Shown here: piece by piece, positions 1 to 12,468 of the stretch
How the letters are laid out: each line of letters opens with the position of its first letter
Position numbering within the stretch: position 1 is the first letter of the stretch
Source: Salvator merianae
Lineage: Eukaryota > Chordata > Lepidosauria > Squamata > Teiidae
Assembly: GCA_003586115.2 (NCBI GenBank)
Contig: QVOM02000025.1
Coordinates: 42,514,522 to 42,578,521, forward strand
Length of the DNA stretch: 64,000 bases
Direction of reading: 5' to 3'
Notes under the pieces: model-generated
Database searches by the model: none
Told to the model about the DNA's origin: nothing
Seen by the model: only the letters and a program-made list of their open reading frames with translations
Position numbers and translations under genes: made by a program

Positions 1-3000
1 CTGAACGCAACCAGAAATAGTTATTGGGTGTTGTGATCTTATAAACCAGTACTACACCAGTTATGCTGATTTTCATTCCATTTTTGATCTCCCTCTAAAG
101 TACAATCTTGTCCTTTATAGCCCTTTATGAGATTAGGAGAAGATACTTGAGGGATCCTGTATGTCCAAATGTGCCTAGTTTTGCATTAAGATCTTCTGCC
201 AGGGGCCTACCCCATAACTGGGACTGTGCCCCCACAACAGGGGTGGGGATCTGAAACAGGGCAGAGAGCGGCCATCCCATGGTTTTGAGTATGCAGTCTA
301 TACTACATGATGTCCTAGACCTTGCAGCAGTAGCAGCAGCCCCCAAATGCAGCTGGAATGGTTGCTGGGGTGTGGAAATACTGCCTGGGTTGTCATTAAT
401 GAGACCACATTAATATCTGAAGTGTGGCTTTGAGGTCTCGGTGACAGTGACCCATTTAAGAAGGACTCCCACCAGTGATGCATTTGTAACTGAAAGAAGT
501 TCAAAACGACAAAAGCTTCCTATGTTTAACCCACTTTTACCAACCTTTCCAGAGCACTTACACTTTCAGAAAAACCCATCTGGGGGTGTGGAACTATTTT
601 GAAAAATGTGAGATAGGCATAAAGGGAGGGAAAAAAAGTATTCTTTTTTATCTTAAATAGTTTAACAATTTCTCTTAGCAATTAAATCCCAACTCAAAAT
701 GATTCTCACCTCTCGTAGCCTCTTTAGCCCCACCCCACATTGTTTAGTTGCCAGTTTCCCCATTTCCTCCACAGGCTTCTGAATTTTTTTCATTACTTCC
801 TGGATTTTTCAGAGGCACCTGAGACAGCTTCTCAGCTTTCATTTAAAACAAAAACCAGCTTCTTGAATTGCCTGGAAGTAGAGGTATTTGTTTTGCTGTT
901 GGGGGAAGGGCAATGGAAGAAGGCATCTTGGGGAGACGAACTGCTTTTTGAACATTCCACTTGGAACATTATGATTCAGAACTCGCTGGTTTTGTTCCAT
1001 TTTTGAACAGATGTTCTGTTTTTGAAACACTCAGAACATCAATTGCAATTTGAATGGTCCACATTCAGAGCCTTTTGTACACTTCCAGAGTTAGTTCTTT
1101 TCTAACTCTCCAAAACAGCAAGATAATAGAAATGCTATCTGTATTAATGACTCTTTGAGAGGCTTCCAATTTTGTTTTAGGGCAGTTTTGAGCTTCTATT
1201 TTTCCTGCACCAGAGAAGAAATTCAGATGAGGGTAGGTGGATGAGTAAAGGCTAAAGGGAATTAATAATTATTGTCATAATTGTTATCACCATTACTTTG
1301 ATACCTGTCCTTGAACCTCCCAGTGAAGTTATAAATGCAGTAAGTAAATATTGCAGTGGGGTGATCTTCAGGACTGGTTTCAGATGGTGTTAGAAACATT
1401 AGGAGAGCCAATATCTTAAAAAAGAAAAAGAAAAAAACCTTGCCAAGGAAGGAATAGGGTCAGGAATATGTTTCTGCAACAGACGGATTGTTAAAAATGG
1501 AAATGAGTCTTCTGTGCATGATCTTAAGTTAACATCTTTGTATCAGAGCCATTATTCAGCAGTGGAGCAGCTAGGGCTGAATCTTGGGGCAAAGTCCAGA
1601 GTCCCACAGGCCACAGAGCCTCCTAAATGACCACCTGCAGAACTGTAGATAAAAAAGGCTGTGGCAGATAGCCCAGTGTCTGTACCTGGGCAACCATGAC
1701 ATGCCATCTACTAAGGCTGAAGTTGGTATCTTGCTTATTTTTTTCTTTTTAGTAGTATGCTATAGGTTTGATCCCCTCCTCAAATACTAGAAAGGGAGCA
1801 TTAACAAGCACTTTTTGCCTGCACTAGGTGGTGCTAAAAGTGAGTGCCACAGTACTCGTTATCCAACTCTGCTCAAAAATGCACACTGGTTCAGACAAGA
1901 GGTACCAAGCTGGTTGGATGAAGCCTGCTTAATTACATCTAGTGTTGGCAAGATACCTTTGCTGACACTTCTCTTTTTTCAGTTCATGTTGCTTCAGTTC
2001 TGGGCTGATCAACAGAATATGGGAAGGGGACTAAACTTCTTGCATACCCCTACTTGCTTTTGTACCAAGAGAGTGTGATAGGGTCAGATGATTAGGCATG
2101 CCCATATTAATATTTCTGCTTTGCAAAGAAACTGAACTTTTTTATTGCAAAGTGGAGGCTATTTCTCAGCAAATATGATGTTTATCTTAAGCCCATTTTC
2201 TTCGTTAGTCCTGATAGCAAGAAACTGCGTATACTCCAAGTATTTCTTCTTTTTTATTGTCTTGAAATCTACTGTGTAATGTATTGGGAATGTGAAGCAT
2301 AGCACTGAAGTGAGCAGGGGGGGGGGGGATATAGGGTAGCTTCATAAACTGGGAGTTTATAACACTTCCTAGTTACACTTCTGATTATTAGCTATTCAGT
2401 GTATGGGACACAAGGTATATGAGGTAGCTAGGACAATATGACAACTTCCGCACAGAGGCAGGGGCTGTTTTTGCTAGGTACCCAGAAGCAGCTCATTTCT
2501 AAGACTGTTTCTGGGAGCCCAGCATGATGATACTGGGTTCTGCACACCAGGTGGACCAACCAGCCCAGCTGTCTCCATAGCAGAGAGCTGGTCCTTTCCA
2601 TCACCAGGACAGCTGGGGAAACAGCTTTAAAGTGGTCTCTCCATGCAGCAGTATTCAGCACAACTTTTGCATAATTTGGTCCCATGTGGGCAGGTCATTC
2701 TGCAGGAAGCACAACGTCCTAGTGGACTGGTCTGCCATGTGGATGCCGCATTCTCTGTGCAGAAGCTGCCTATAAGACTGGAAACTGACTGGAGTCAACA
2801 GCAGGTACGCAGCCTGGGCATCCCTTCATTGATTATCCACCAGCAACAGAAAAAGACTTACCAGTGGCAGGCTTTGAAGAATAATGAGAGACAAAGATAT
2901 TGAGGCAATAAAAGAATTAACAAGAGGAGCTGAGAGCCATAGATAAATAATCAGTTGTGTTCAGAAGAAAATTGGAAGTCATCGATTATATCTTTAAAGT

Positions 3001-4900
3001 CTGTTGTACCTTTTGTTGTTTTTAGAAGTGTTATTTTTTTATGTTCAAGGATGTGTTATACATATTTAAATAAATAAATATGGTTTAGCCTTAATGATTT
3101 CTTGTGCTTTTTTCTTTTTCACTTTCCTTCTTTTTTAATGTTTTTGATTCTTATTAGTAGCCCTCATTACGAAGTAGGGAGAATATAGACACACAAATAA
3201 ATCTAGCATTTACTGTAAATTACCAAATAAGTAAATATTTCAATGATGGGGATGAGGTGAAAATTAGGTACATACAATGCTATAAGCACCATGGACTGGT
3301 ATCATTGGTACTCACTGGCTCAGTCTTGATTTGGAGATGGGTATCCTGATATATCTAACACTCATTCTGGAATAGTTGCTCATTGGCATTTTGAAACACA
3401 GAGGTTCTGATAGTGCAGGAGAAGCAAAGTGATTGCTGAGGTTGAGTTGCTGCAGCTGCTTTCTCCACTCAGAACTCTCAAAGGTACCGCCCATCAAATC
3501 ATATATTAATGCCTATTTCCATTCTTTACCTCCACATCCAGCTTCTGCCTGTCAAGTTAACAAGCACTTTGCTTGTCTGTATATTATGAAACTGAAGATC
3601 AGGGGTGTCTCAGCATTCATGCCAGATTAACTGTCTAATGTTCCTTTTGCTGGTGAAAAAGAACTACCACTTTGTTGTGAAATTATGTACACTGTACTTA
3701 GCGTGATCTCTTGTGCGTTTTTCAACAGCGAAAATACTAGAGACTGATATGCTTTTGTTTTCTGACTGAAACTGGTTATTTACAAATGCTATAAGAGAAG
3801 ATAAAGAAACCTACATTTTGTTTTGAACCTACATGGAATATTTTGCTCCATGAGCTGCTAAAGCTTAGATGCCTTGATAAAGCATGACTTTGGCATGTTT
3901 TCTTCAAGTCCCATCAGTAGAGCCCTGTGAAGCAGGACTCACAGGACGGAGTGGGTACAAAAAGACTGGAAGCCTTACTTCAATCTCTCTGAGCTGTATT
4001 TTGATACAGCAGACCAGAACTCAGTTCAGAGAGATCAGTGTAATGCTCCCTGTTGTGCCCCATCCCCACTGCACTATCTTTGGCTGCCCCCTAAGGTCTT
4101 CTAGGCAGCTTCCTGCATCACTTTACATGGTTTGTCCAACCTTGTCAATAGCAAATAGTGTCCATGCCTCAAGTCAAGAGGCAAAGTACCCGAGGCTGTC
4201 AAAATTATTTTTGCACCTGAGATAAACTGTAATATGACTTTGTTAAACAACAACTTGTTCCCTTTCACACCAAGCAAAATGAATTGCCTAAAGGAACTGT
4301 TTCATTTTGCTGAATGCTAGGTAGCCTTATATTCACCATAATGTCCTGAAATGGCAGACTAGAATTGTAATTTAAAATCTATACCCTCAGTAGTAAGTGC
4401 CCTTTAATAAGTCAGGATTATACCATTTCAGAACCGTTTCATTCTGATAGATGTGAAGCACAGTATTTAAATGTATAAAGTGTTTGAAGGCTATAAAATT
4501 CTAAATGGCCATAAGAAAAGAAAAGAACACTGTTGTTATAGATTTCCCTTTACATTTCTCTTAGCTATATGTTCTGACCAGAAGGGTTAGTTAAGCAGAG
4601 GATTATACTATGCATCACATAGAAACAGAAATAGAATGTTTTGAAAGAAAAGCTGAGCAACGAAGGTCATCTTGACTCTTGCACCTAAATTTGGAGTCTA
4701 GTGCCGGAACTCTAGAGGTCAGACATCTGAGGAACACATTTGTTCTCTGTGTTATCTGAGATTTTCATAGATAAAGATACCCAGTGCATACCTCTGAAGA
4801 GCCAAGTTCATTCTTAATGCACAGCATTTGTGAAATTTACCCTTTACCTTCTGTGTTGCTGAGGAAGAATCAGAGGGGAAAAGAAAGCAATGGGGTGAAA

Positions 4901-4936
4901 GTTACTACTACTACTACTAGTAGTAGTAGTAGTAAC
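4901..4936. repeat. Perfect 36-bp palindrome, GTT(ACT)5(AGT)5AAC
   Basis: A trinucleotide repeat that switches strand at its centre, giving a palindrome with no loop. Confidence 0.95.
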
Positions 4937-5109
4937 TGTTTTTGTTCCTTGTGATAATGGTTATACAGTACTTCTAACTTGAGAACTCATGGAAGTAGAC
5001 AAAGGAAATTGAAAAGCTTCAAAATTTGGTGATGCCTCCTGCCCCATACTTGTGCTGTGTAAAAGTTAAGTAATATCAGAGGCAAACACAAGATTTTTAT
5101 TTTGTTTTA

Positions 5110-5306
5110 GGCTGCATCCAGACAGGGCCTAAAATGTGGGATTATCTCAGGGCTATGTTGGGATTGCCACACATGGCAATCCCAACTTTGCCTTGGCAAA
5201 AAGGGTGGAATCCTACATTATTGCTATTTTGGAAAAATCAACTATCACCAACTATCACCATGGGTTTTTCCCGAATAGCATAATGGACTTACCTGTCTGG
5301 ACGCTT
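5110..5306. mobile_element. Foldback DNA element, GGCTGCATCCAGAC type
   Basis: The left end GGCTGCATCCAGACAGG is inverted at the right as CCTGTCTGGACGC. Inside is a perfect 13-bp hairpin (5157-5169 with 5174-5186, 4-nt loop). The right end abuts the CR1 by about 30 bp. Confidence 0.6.
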
Positions 5307-5337
5307 TCTTCCATAATCTTTGGCCTGGAAATGGCCA

Positions 5338-5778
5338 CCATTCATGCGTAGAAGGACTACCAAAATGACAAGTGGTCTGCAAACCATGTCCTACGAAGAA
5401 CAGTTAATGGATCTAGGAATGTTTAGCCTGCGGAAGAGAAGACTGAGAGGAGACATGATAGCTGTTTTCAAGTATCTGAAGGGCTGTCACAGTGCAGAGG
5501 GATTGGCCCTATTCTTACTCACACAAGAAGGACAGACTAGAAACAACGGGATGAAACTTCAAGGATGTAGAAACAGACTAGATATTAGAAAAAACTTTCT
5601 GGCGATCGGTCAATGGAACAGGTTGCCACAGGAGGTGGTGGGCTCTTCTTCACTGCAGGTCTTCAAGGAGAGGCTGGACAGAGTCTGGGATGGTTTAGTG
5701 AATCCTGCATTGACCAGGGGGTTGGACTCGATGATCCTGGAGGTCCCTTCCAACTCTTTGATTCTGTGATTGTGATTC
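5338..5778 (+). mobile_element. CR1 LINE, 3' end of ORF2 plus 3' tail
   Basis: The translation reads through typical CR1 C-terminal motifs: LGMFSLRKRRLRGDM, FKYLKG, NRLDIRKNF, WNRLPQEVV and LQVFKERLD. The 3' end has the hallmark GGACTCGATGATCCT followed by CCAACTCTTTGATTCTGTGA and a truncated octamer repeat. It is 5'-truncated, as most CR1 copies are. Confidence 0.92.
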
Positions 5779-5883
5779 AAAACTGCCTACTGCACAAGAA
5801 AGGGGGGTGGTGATGCTTGCACACTTCCAGGAATTTTGCATCAGTGCAATACCTAGATGTACACAGTGTGCCATCACAGGAGC

Positions 5884-5897
5884 AAGCGTCCAGACAG
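5884..5897. repeat. Second copy of the TCCAGACAG terminus, inverted
   Basis: AAGCGTCCAGACAG is a perfect 14-bp inverted copy of 5293-5306, placed on the far side of the CR1 fragment. Confidence 0.6.
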
Positions 5898-6204
5898 ATA
5901 AATGCCTGTGCTTGCCAATGAGAGGTTATTGCGGGATCTAAACAAGACTCCACATTTCCTCTTGCTGTTTGGAGGCAGTCTTACTCGTTGGTACCGTTTG
6001 GAGCTAAATATAATAAATACTGGTTTGGTAGTTCAACTGAAAAAGGAATTAAGAATGTTTTTCAGGGGGAAACGAGTAGTGTAAATCTTTTTTTTTTTCT
6101 TTTCTACTTCACACAAATTACAAAATCTGCAAACTAAAATGACATGGTGGGGGACTGCAGTCCTCCAATGAGTAGGAGTGCAATCCAGCAGATAATAACT
6201 GGAT

Positions 6205-6285
6205 GGGTGGATCATTGTGTGAGACACGATGCTGGACTAGATGGGCTGTGGCCTAACTCAAGAGGGCTCCTCTTATGTTCTTGTG
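6205..6285 (+). mobile_element. CR1-type LINE 3' terminal fragment
   Basis: Contains GCTGGACTAGATGGGCTGTG and CTCCTCTTATGTTCTT, the complement of the ends seen at 20104, 20873 and 54409. Confidence 0.75.
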
Positions 6286-7894
6286 TAACCTGGGTGGTAA
6301 AGCCCCACTTATTTGAAGGTTTGTGTATGAGTCAAAAAGGATAGCATCAGGCTGCCCATCATTTAGACTTTTTATTTCTGCAATTAGGTATGCAATGGTT
6401 CTTTTATGAATATGATTCCTTTGTGCATGAAAATGTATTCTTTTTTCTACAGCTACATGCAAAGGAGATATAGTTAGATGGAAGCTGTGCCATTTATCAT
6501 AAGGCATGATCTTAAAAAAATCACATCCTTCATAAAAAAAATGTGTATCCTAGCTTGACATTTAGCAGATGGGTGGGAATAAAAGTAGAAATGAATGAAA
6601 GGATGTTACCAGCTTCATTGAACCAGAGGTAAAATGATGGTGTTCTGAAGTTCAAAGAAAGAAAACAGTATGGTTCCAAAACTATTCCAGTTCCTTAGTC
6701 TGAACAAACTCAAGGCATTTTTCTGCCTCAGGTGGAGCAGCAAATGGCATCCCTTCCCCCTCACTCAGGCTAGGGATGCTTTAGTAGAAAACCCCACAAG
6801 CGCCTCACCTGCTCCTTAGTGGTAAGAATGAAATAGTAATAAATAACCTGAAGTAGCTGGTGTCCAAGTGGAGAAGAGGAGTTAATAAATGATATATTGG
6901 TAGATTTTGAAGTCAGAAAGCAGCAGTGAACAGTGTTTTCATGCACAGCGCATAAGAGCCACACTTGCTCCTTCCATATGTAATGCTTCACAGCTACATT
7001 TGCGTGCTGGCTGCCCCTGCAAGTAACTATTGATGTCCTTCCTTGACATCCCAATAATCTGTTGCCTGAGGTGGCTGTCAGTAACCGTCTTATTTCATGT
7101 TTAGTAAAGCCAACCCTGGTCTTTCTATTTAAGTGCACAATTAAGAATTATTTCACATAGCACTTGCTTCTCTGTTCATATACACCCTTTCTGTATTGGG
7201 CTTGTTCTGGACTAAATCCTGAAACAACGGCCTGCAGTCTGCATGCTAGTGCATGTTATTGCAGTCTCTGGTCATGCTTCATCCAAACTGAGTGAAACAT
7301 GGACCAAGCTAGGGTGCCCTAAATGGCATCCTAGCACAGTATAGCTGTGGACCTTGGCATCAAGGTCTGCAACTGGCCCAGAACTGGTATACTGGACTAG
7401 AAAGTCATGAGAACGGCGTGATCTTGTGGTCCACTGTACTATGGAGGACCCATTTCAGCAGTGCTGCAGAAAATGCTGCTGGAAGTTGGTCTGGCCCCAA
7501 AAAGTTTGTTCCAGGCCTTCAGAGTCTCAGCGCTGCCACACTAATTGGCTGCGTGCTGTTATATATGATGAATGACATATATTCATTTTGCTTACTTTGA
7601 TCAGTGTTCATGTACTGGATACATGTTGGGAATCCGTAACCAGCCAGAGCTTCCTGTGGACGGTGAGCGATGGCGGTCACATATATCAGTGTTTATGAGT
7701 TTGCCTGTGTATTTTGTACAAGGAAGCAAGTCTGGCATTTCTTTGTAGGGGTGTTCTATATGTGCAACAGCTAATTCTCCAGCCAAGGACATGAATTCAG
7801 TGAACTTATACTGTACTTACATTATTGACTGTTAATTAGCATACCATCCTGAAAATGGTGTCCTCCCCAAAAGCTCTATACTTCACCTATTTAG

Positions 7895-8070
7895 ACGGGT
7901 AAAGGGAAAGATACCCTCGATCCAGGCTCAGCTTCTGATGTCTGCATGGACATATCCATGCAGTTTTCTTGGCAAGGATACAGAAGTTTAACATTGCTTT
8001 CTTCCAGGGATTACACATGGGAACCTTCTAAGTACCAAGTAACTGCTCCACCACTAGCGGCAGCCACTCC
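7895..8070. mobile_element. Degraded SINE-like segment
   Basis: GGGTAAAGGGAAAGATACCC and CAGTTTTCTTGGCAAGGATA resemble the body of a common squamate tRNA-derived SINE, also seen better at 62570-62765. Badly decayed. Confidence 0.35.
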
Positions 8071-9713
8071 TTGGACAGCTGAAAGCATAAAAGTAAATGC
8101 CTCAGCACAGCAATCAGAGGTGTCCTTAGATTTTCACTGCCTGAAATTTGCTTGTTGGGTAACTGAAGCAAAGGAAATACAGATCACTTTCTGTTTTCAG
8201 TTGCCGACATTACAAATAAAAAGTGGCAATATTGTATGGACACCTAATTAAACCAATTATCCTTCCCTGTGCTTAGAAGAGATCCCCATCAGCTCGTTGT
8301 ATGCTGTACTACAACAAATAATACACATTCCCCTTTCCTTTTTGTGTTTCTTTTTGTTTTCCTACTTCGTGCCTCTCCTGCAGGAGGAGAGAAGGAAGTC
8401 TCTTGGGCTATAGTAGCGCAAAAAAAAGTGTCTTTTTCTAACTGCTTGGAGCCAGTGAGATTAATTGGCTGCCTCACAGCCTATCACCTGTTTTCAAGCA
8501 AGAGAAGGACCGTGAACTGATCTGTTAGCCTTTGACCTCTTCCAGTCAGCCTTGAAGCCAGGTCACAACATTGTAAAGCACCAGCAACATGGATGGACAA
8601 CTTCATGGCACACATCAACAGTAAAACAAATGATAGTGCTTTTTCATCTGTCAACTGCTTCTGAAATAATAAAGTACAAGTTGCTCCCTCAGCCGAAATA
8701 AATGATTCTTTCCCCACAGATTCTAAAAATGCCATGACAGTCAGCTCCTCCTCCTCTAAGCTATTGGCATTTAAATTTCTGTGGGGAGATGCCCATCTCT
8801 GCTATTGCTTCATGACTTTGAAGAATGATCTGTGGATGTCACGGCATAGCAGAAGTTATCTTGTCAGCAGTGAATGAAATAGATGGCATGAGATAACTGT
8901 ATTTTCTGCTGTGCAAAGTTAGCTTGCACCCCCAGAATCCTGCCAGTCAGAGCACATAAAGTTTTGCAGATTTAGGGGATGAAGAGCAAAGAATGCTGCC
9001 TACACAGCGTTTGTGATCATATAAGTTAATTAAAGCAGTAGTAGGCACGCTGACTAGAAATAAGAGGTGGCAAACCATGCCTGTAAACTAGTTCACACTA
9101 TCAGAAATCTCTGAATCTGGATAAGCTGAGGTAGCGTGAAACCCCTCTATGCCAGTTCTGTAAGCTGGCTGTGCTTGTGTGTGCCTTTCTGTTAACAGCA
9201 AATACTACCAAACTTAACTGCTCAGTCTTGAAGATCACAGATAAGAACTATAAACAAAGAACAGTTGCCCAGCAGGATAACTTACTGAAGCAGGGTAAAC
9301 TTATTGAAGCAGAGAAAAATTGCTAGAATATTAAAGAAAGCCTGTTTCAGATAAGCTAGAGCAAAAGAATCCATAGCTACCTGCAACAGAGCTACCTGCA
9401 ACAAGACGTTGATAGCATTGTCTTTCAAAATTCTTCATGTACCTGTTCACTACAAAAGATAGTATGGACCCTTGGGCTTTTATGTGTGGCAATTAAAGAG
9501 TTTTTGTCTATAGCTATGCAAGCAGGCAAAATCAGAAAGATAAAAATACACTAGTCACAAGGCAGTTACACAGATCCTGTCAAACAGTGTTCTGTTTTTT
9601 AAATAATTTGATTTCGACTCAAATGGTACTTTTAATTGAACACTATGTTCATCAGGTAATTAATGTGTCCACAGAATGGCAGCCTCCCAGGCACACACAC
9701 AGGGTGTCTTTGT

Positions 9714-9808
9714 CTGCATCCAGACATCGCTTACTTATTCTGCTATATTTGGATATTCCGGAATAAAGCATGGATATAGCGGAATAAATAAGTGACGTCT
9801 GGATGCAG
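9714..9808. mobile_element. 95-bp near-perfect foldback element
   Basis: The two halves are inverted copies with almost no loop. The left begins CTGCATCCAGACATCGCTTA and the right ends AAGTGACGTCTGGATGCAG; the centre is ATTCCGGAAT. A MITE-like hairpin. Confidence 0.75.
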
Positions 9809-10621
9809 CTCTGAATGCTCCTGTATTCAGCAGGCTGGTCTGCTGCAAGCATCCCACCAATGCATCAAGTAAAGAAATGCCAGTTGGGGCATATGAAAGT
9901 GTATGACATCACTGTCCTGCTCACACTGTTTGCATGCATATAAATTCTTGAATAGGGCGTTAGCCTAGGTCTACTCAGTTTCCTCCTGAAAACACCTAAA
10001 GTTGATCAGGCCAATGAAAGGTATAATGAAAGTAAAAAATATGTGTTGGTTTCTCTGTGGTTGTTATGCTCATATTAGAATTTTTCTACTGAACAATGCA
10101 ATTGTGTAAGAAGTTAGGACTTAACCATCTACAAAGCTATATTAAATCCAGAATAAATCATGGCAGCTACAATTGACACACATATTTGCAAAGACTAATG
10201 AGAGTCATTACTACTAACAGATCTGAAGTAGGATTGGGGCCATGTGCCACTTCTCCATCTTCTATGGTATTTTGTTTGTACTAGTTTCAGCCTTTGGATT
10301 GGGACCATGTGGCATGAAAGCAGGATAGTAGCACAATTGATATTATTGCTTTGAACTTCCAGATTTATGTCTTGATCCACTTAGCATTAGTTATATAGTC
10401 AAAAGCAAGGCTTTTGATTGCTCTATTGCTCTGCTTTCCTCATTGTATGGGTCTTGATCTCTAGCTTCTACTGCCTATAATAGCAATTATTTTCAGTCTA
10501 GAGACTGCTGCACAACAAATATTTCTATACAGAACTAAGAATACATGTACCTCACTGATACTCTCAGACAGCAGCACTTCCTACTGAAGCATTTATTTAA
10601 AACCATGAATAGTTTGAGAGG

Positions 10622-10775
10622 AGGTTGATAGCTTGGTAGCTGAGCATCTGTTTTTGTATAGAAAAGGTCCGGAGTTCAGCCCTAGCGTCTGTCTGAGACT
10701 TTGAAGGACCGTTTCAAGTTACTGTCAACAGTACCAAGCTACTTGAGTCAATAATATTGCTTAGTAAAAGTCTGG
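10622..10775 (+). mobile_element. tRNA-derived SINE (diverged)
   Basis: A-box-like TAGCTTGGTAGCTGAGCATC and B-box-like GGAGTTCAGCCC match the family seen inverted at 58040-58247. Confidence 0.6.
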
Positions 10776-10850
10776 TGGTGGCGGTATTCTTTGTAATGGC
10801 AGTAAGCTGTGCATTGGGAAAATGGCCCTCTAGAAGAGGTTGCCAAACTC

Positions 10851-11029
10851 GGGCTCTTTCTGCCCTGGGTCTTATTCCAGATTATATCCCAAAATAGGGG
10901 CCTACTGTCCACATGCTGGTGCAGACTACAGCAGCCCTGCCTGGGGGTTGTTTAATCTACATTAGCATGTGGACAGCAGAGCCCTATTCTGGAATATAAT
11001 CCAGAATAAAACCTAATGCAGAAATGGTC
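10851..11029. mobile_element. Inverted-repeat element, 180-bp subfamily
   Basis: Left end GGGCTCTTTCTGCCCTGGGT, right end AATGCAGAAATGGTC. The interior (TTATTCCAGATTATATCCC; GTGCAGACTACAGCAG) aligns with 30902-31081 and has almost the same length (179 against 180). Confidence 0.7.
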
Positions 11030-11069
11030 TTACTTGGAAAACTAGAGAAACACATGTCCTTCCATCTTT

Positions 11070-11310
11070 CCAGGTTCCTCTTTGCTGTAATCACATGTAA
11101 CAAAAAAACACTTCAAAAGCTCTTTAGAGATGGTAGTGTGTGGCATTCATGTTTTCATCCCATCTCTTATCTACCTTTTCTAGCCTAGAATGTTCATGAG
11201 AGTGGGGAGGGGCAAGCTGGTGTGTGAACGATCTCACCTGTGAACCATCTCAAAGCCACCTCAGAGGTCCTCCTCTGCAACTTTATGGATTGACTATTTT
11301 TAATTGGCAA
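11070..11310. mobile_element. Inverted-repeat element, GGCTGCATCCACAC family (diverged)
   Basis: Shares GTGGGGAGGGGCAAGCTGG, TCTAGCCTAGAATGTTCATG and AGCCACCTCAGAGG with the copies at 53347 and 63008. Ends are decayed. Confidence 0.6.
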
Positions 11311-12228
11311 AATCCTAAGCCAGATCTTAGTTGAGGTTTTCAATGGAAAGATGAATTTCAGAGCAGACCACCTGCTTTACAGAAGTTTTTTTTTTTCCTC
11401 CCAGTGTCATAGTCACGTTTCCTTGAAGTGCAACCTTTGGCATCTCTTTGAAGTGAAGAAAAGTAAATACTTCAAAAGGAAATGGTCACTTCACCTGCAC
11501 TTAATACCAAAGCCTTTTTTTTAGCAGAGAGCAACAGTCCAAGAACTGCAGTAGGAGAACAGAAACCATTCTTTAAGTCTTTCTTGTTCTTCTTGGAATG
11601 AAAAAAAGAATGAGGGTTCAAAACAATAAGGGAAACCTCTATAAAGAAAAAGGGAACAAAATCTGATGGAGTTGGGATACATTTTGCTGTAAAATCTTCT
11701 TACTGTTTCTTACATAAGTTCATGGAAGGAAATACAAGGAGGCATTCAGAATTGACTTACCTTTCCTTCTATTATTTTATTGTATCACCATTACCATTAT
11801 TATCACCATTTCACCAGTCCTCCATTATTATTACTATTACGATGCATATGTATGTATGGGGGGGGGGTGCTATTATCAGTACTAATCAACACAGATTACT
11901 GTGAAAATAAATAAGGAAAGCATTGCTTTTAAAAAGAAGTGCTACGTTAATTTTTTTTTTTAAAAAAGACTAAACAATTCATATGGTTATCAAGTTCTAT
12001 AATTAAAGTATTTCTTCATCCAGAATTTCAGAGCAGTCCATTTTCAAAATACTAATTTTTGTCACCGTTGCCCTAAATGCAGAACTTTCTTCTCCTGCAG
12101 ATGTTCATGGGAGGTTTTAGAGATGATTGTATATGAACAGTAATAATAATAAGATGAAAATGTAATATAAGCTATTATTAACATTGGTGTGTCTGTGTGT
12201 GTGCGTGTTTGTTTTCCTTTCCTCAAAG

Positions 12229-12468
12229 CCGAAAGTTACAAGGAATCTCATACAATGAAGATTAAAGAAGAGCCAATGGAAGTTGATATTTGTGATTCCC
12301 AAGCCTCAGTTTCACCCAGCCAAAACATCAGTTATAGCACTTTACTCAGGCAAGAGATAAATGAACACATACAGAAGATACCGGAGGGCCGTGTGCTCCC
12401 TGAGAGAAACCTCTTCAGCCAAGATATATCAGTGAAGATGGCTTCAGAGCTACTTTTTCAGTTGTCAG
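12229..12468 (+). CDS. ZNF827: ZNF827 coding exon 1 of window (KIKEEP / SQDISVKMASELL segment)
   Basis: The acceptor follows a pyrimidine-rich tract ending CTCAAAG, and the donor is TTGTCAG|GTAAAT. The exon starts with the last two bases of a split Ala codon (G|CC) and ends with one base of a Glu codon. It encodes window residues 1-79. Visible are MKIKEEPMEVD near residues 9-19, which contains a psi-K-x-E SUMOylation consensus (IKEE), and the hydrophobic heptad-like stretch SQDISVKMASELLFQLS at the end. In mammalian ZNF827 the latter motif recurs in the upstream unstructured region, so this is probably the last of several copies. No finger lies here. The upstream open frame from 12189 is intronic read-through. 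Confidence 0.93.

Larger units (their letters stand above)
1..12228 (+). other. ZNF827: Intron upstream of first window exon (partial)
   Basis: AT-rich non-coding sequence ending at the acceptor at 12228. It contains a palindrome (4901-4936), a foldback element (5110-5306), CR1 pieces (5338-5778, 6205-6285), SINE-like segments (7895-8070, 10622-10775), a hairpin element (9714-9808) and two DNA-element remnants (10851-11029, 11070-11310). G runs lie at 2317-2328 and 11858-11867. I see no exon or other gene in 1-4900 or in the gaps. Confidence 0.85.

Noticed and set aside
7200..7395. Possible further GGGC-ended element
   Set aside because: GGGCTTGTTCTGGACTA resembles a family end but no convincing partner end or shared interior was found.
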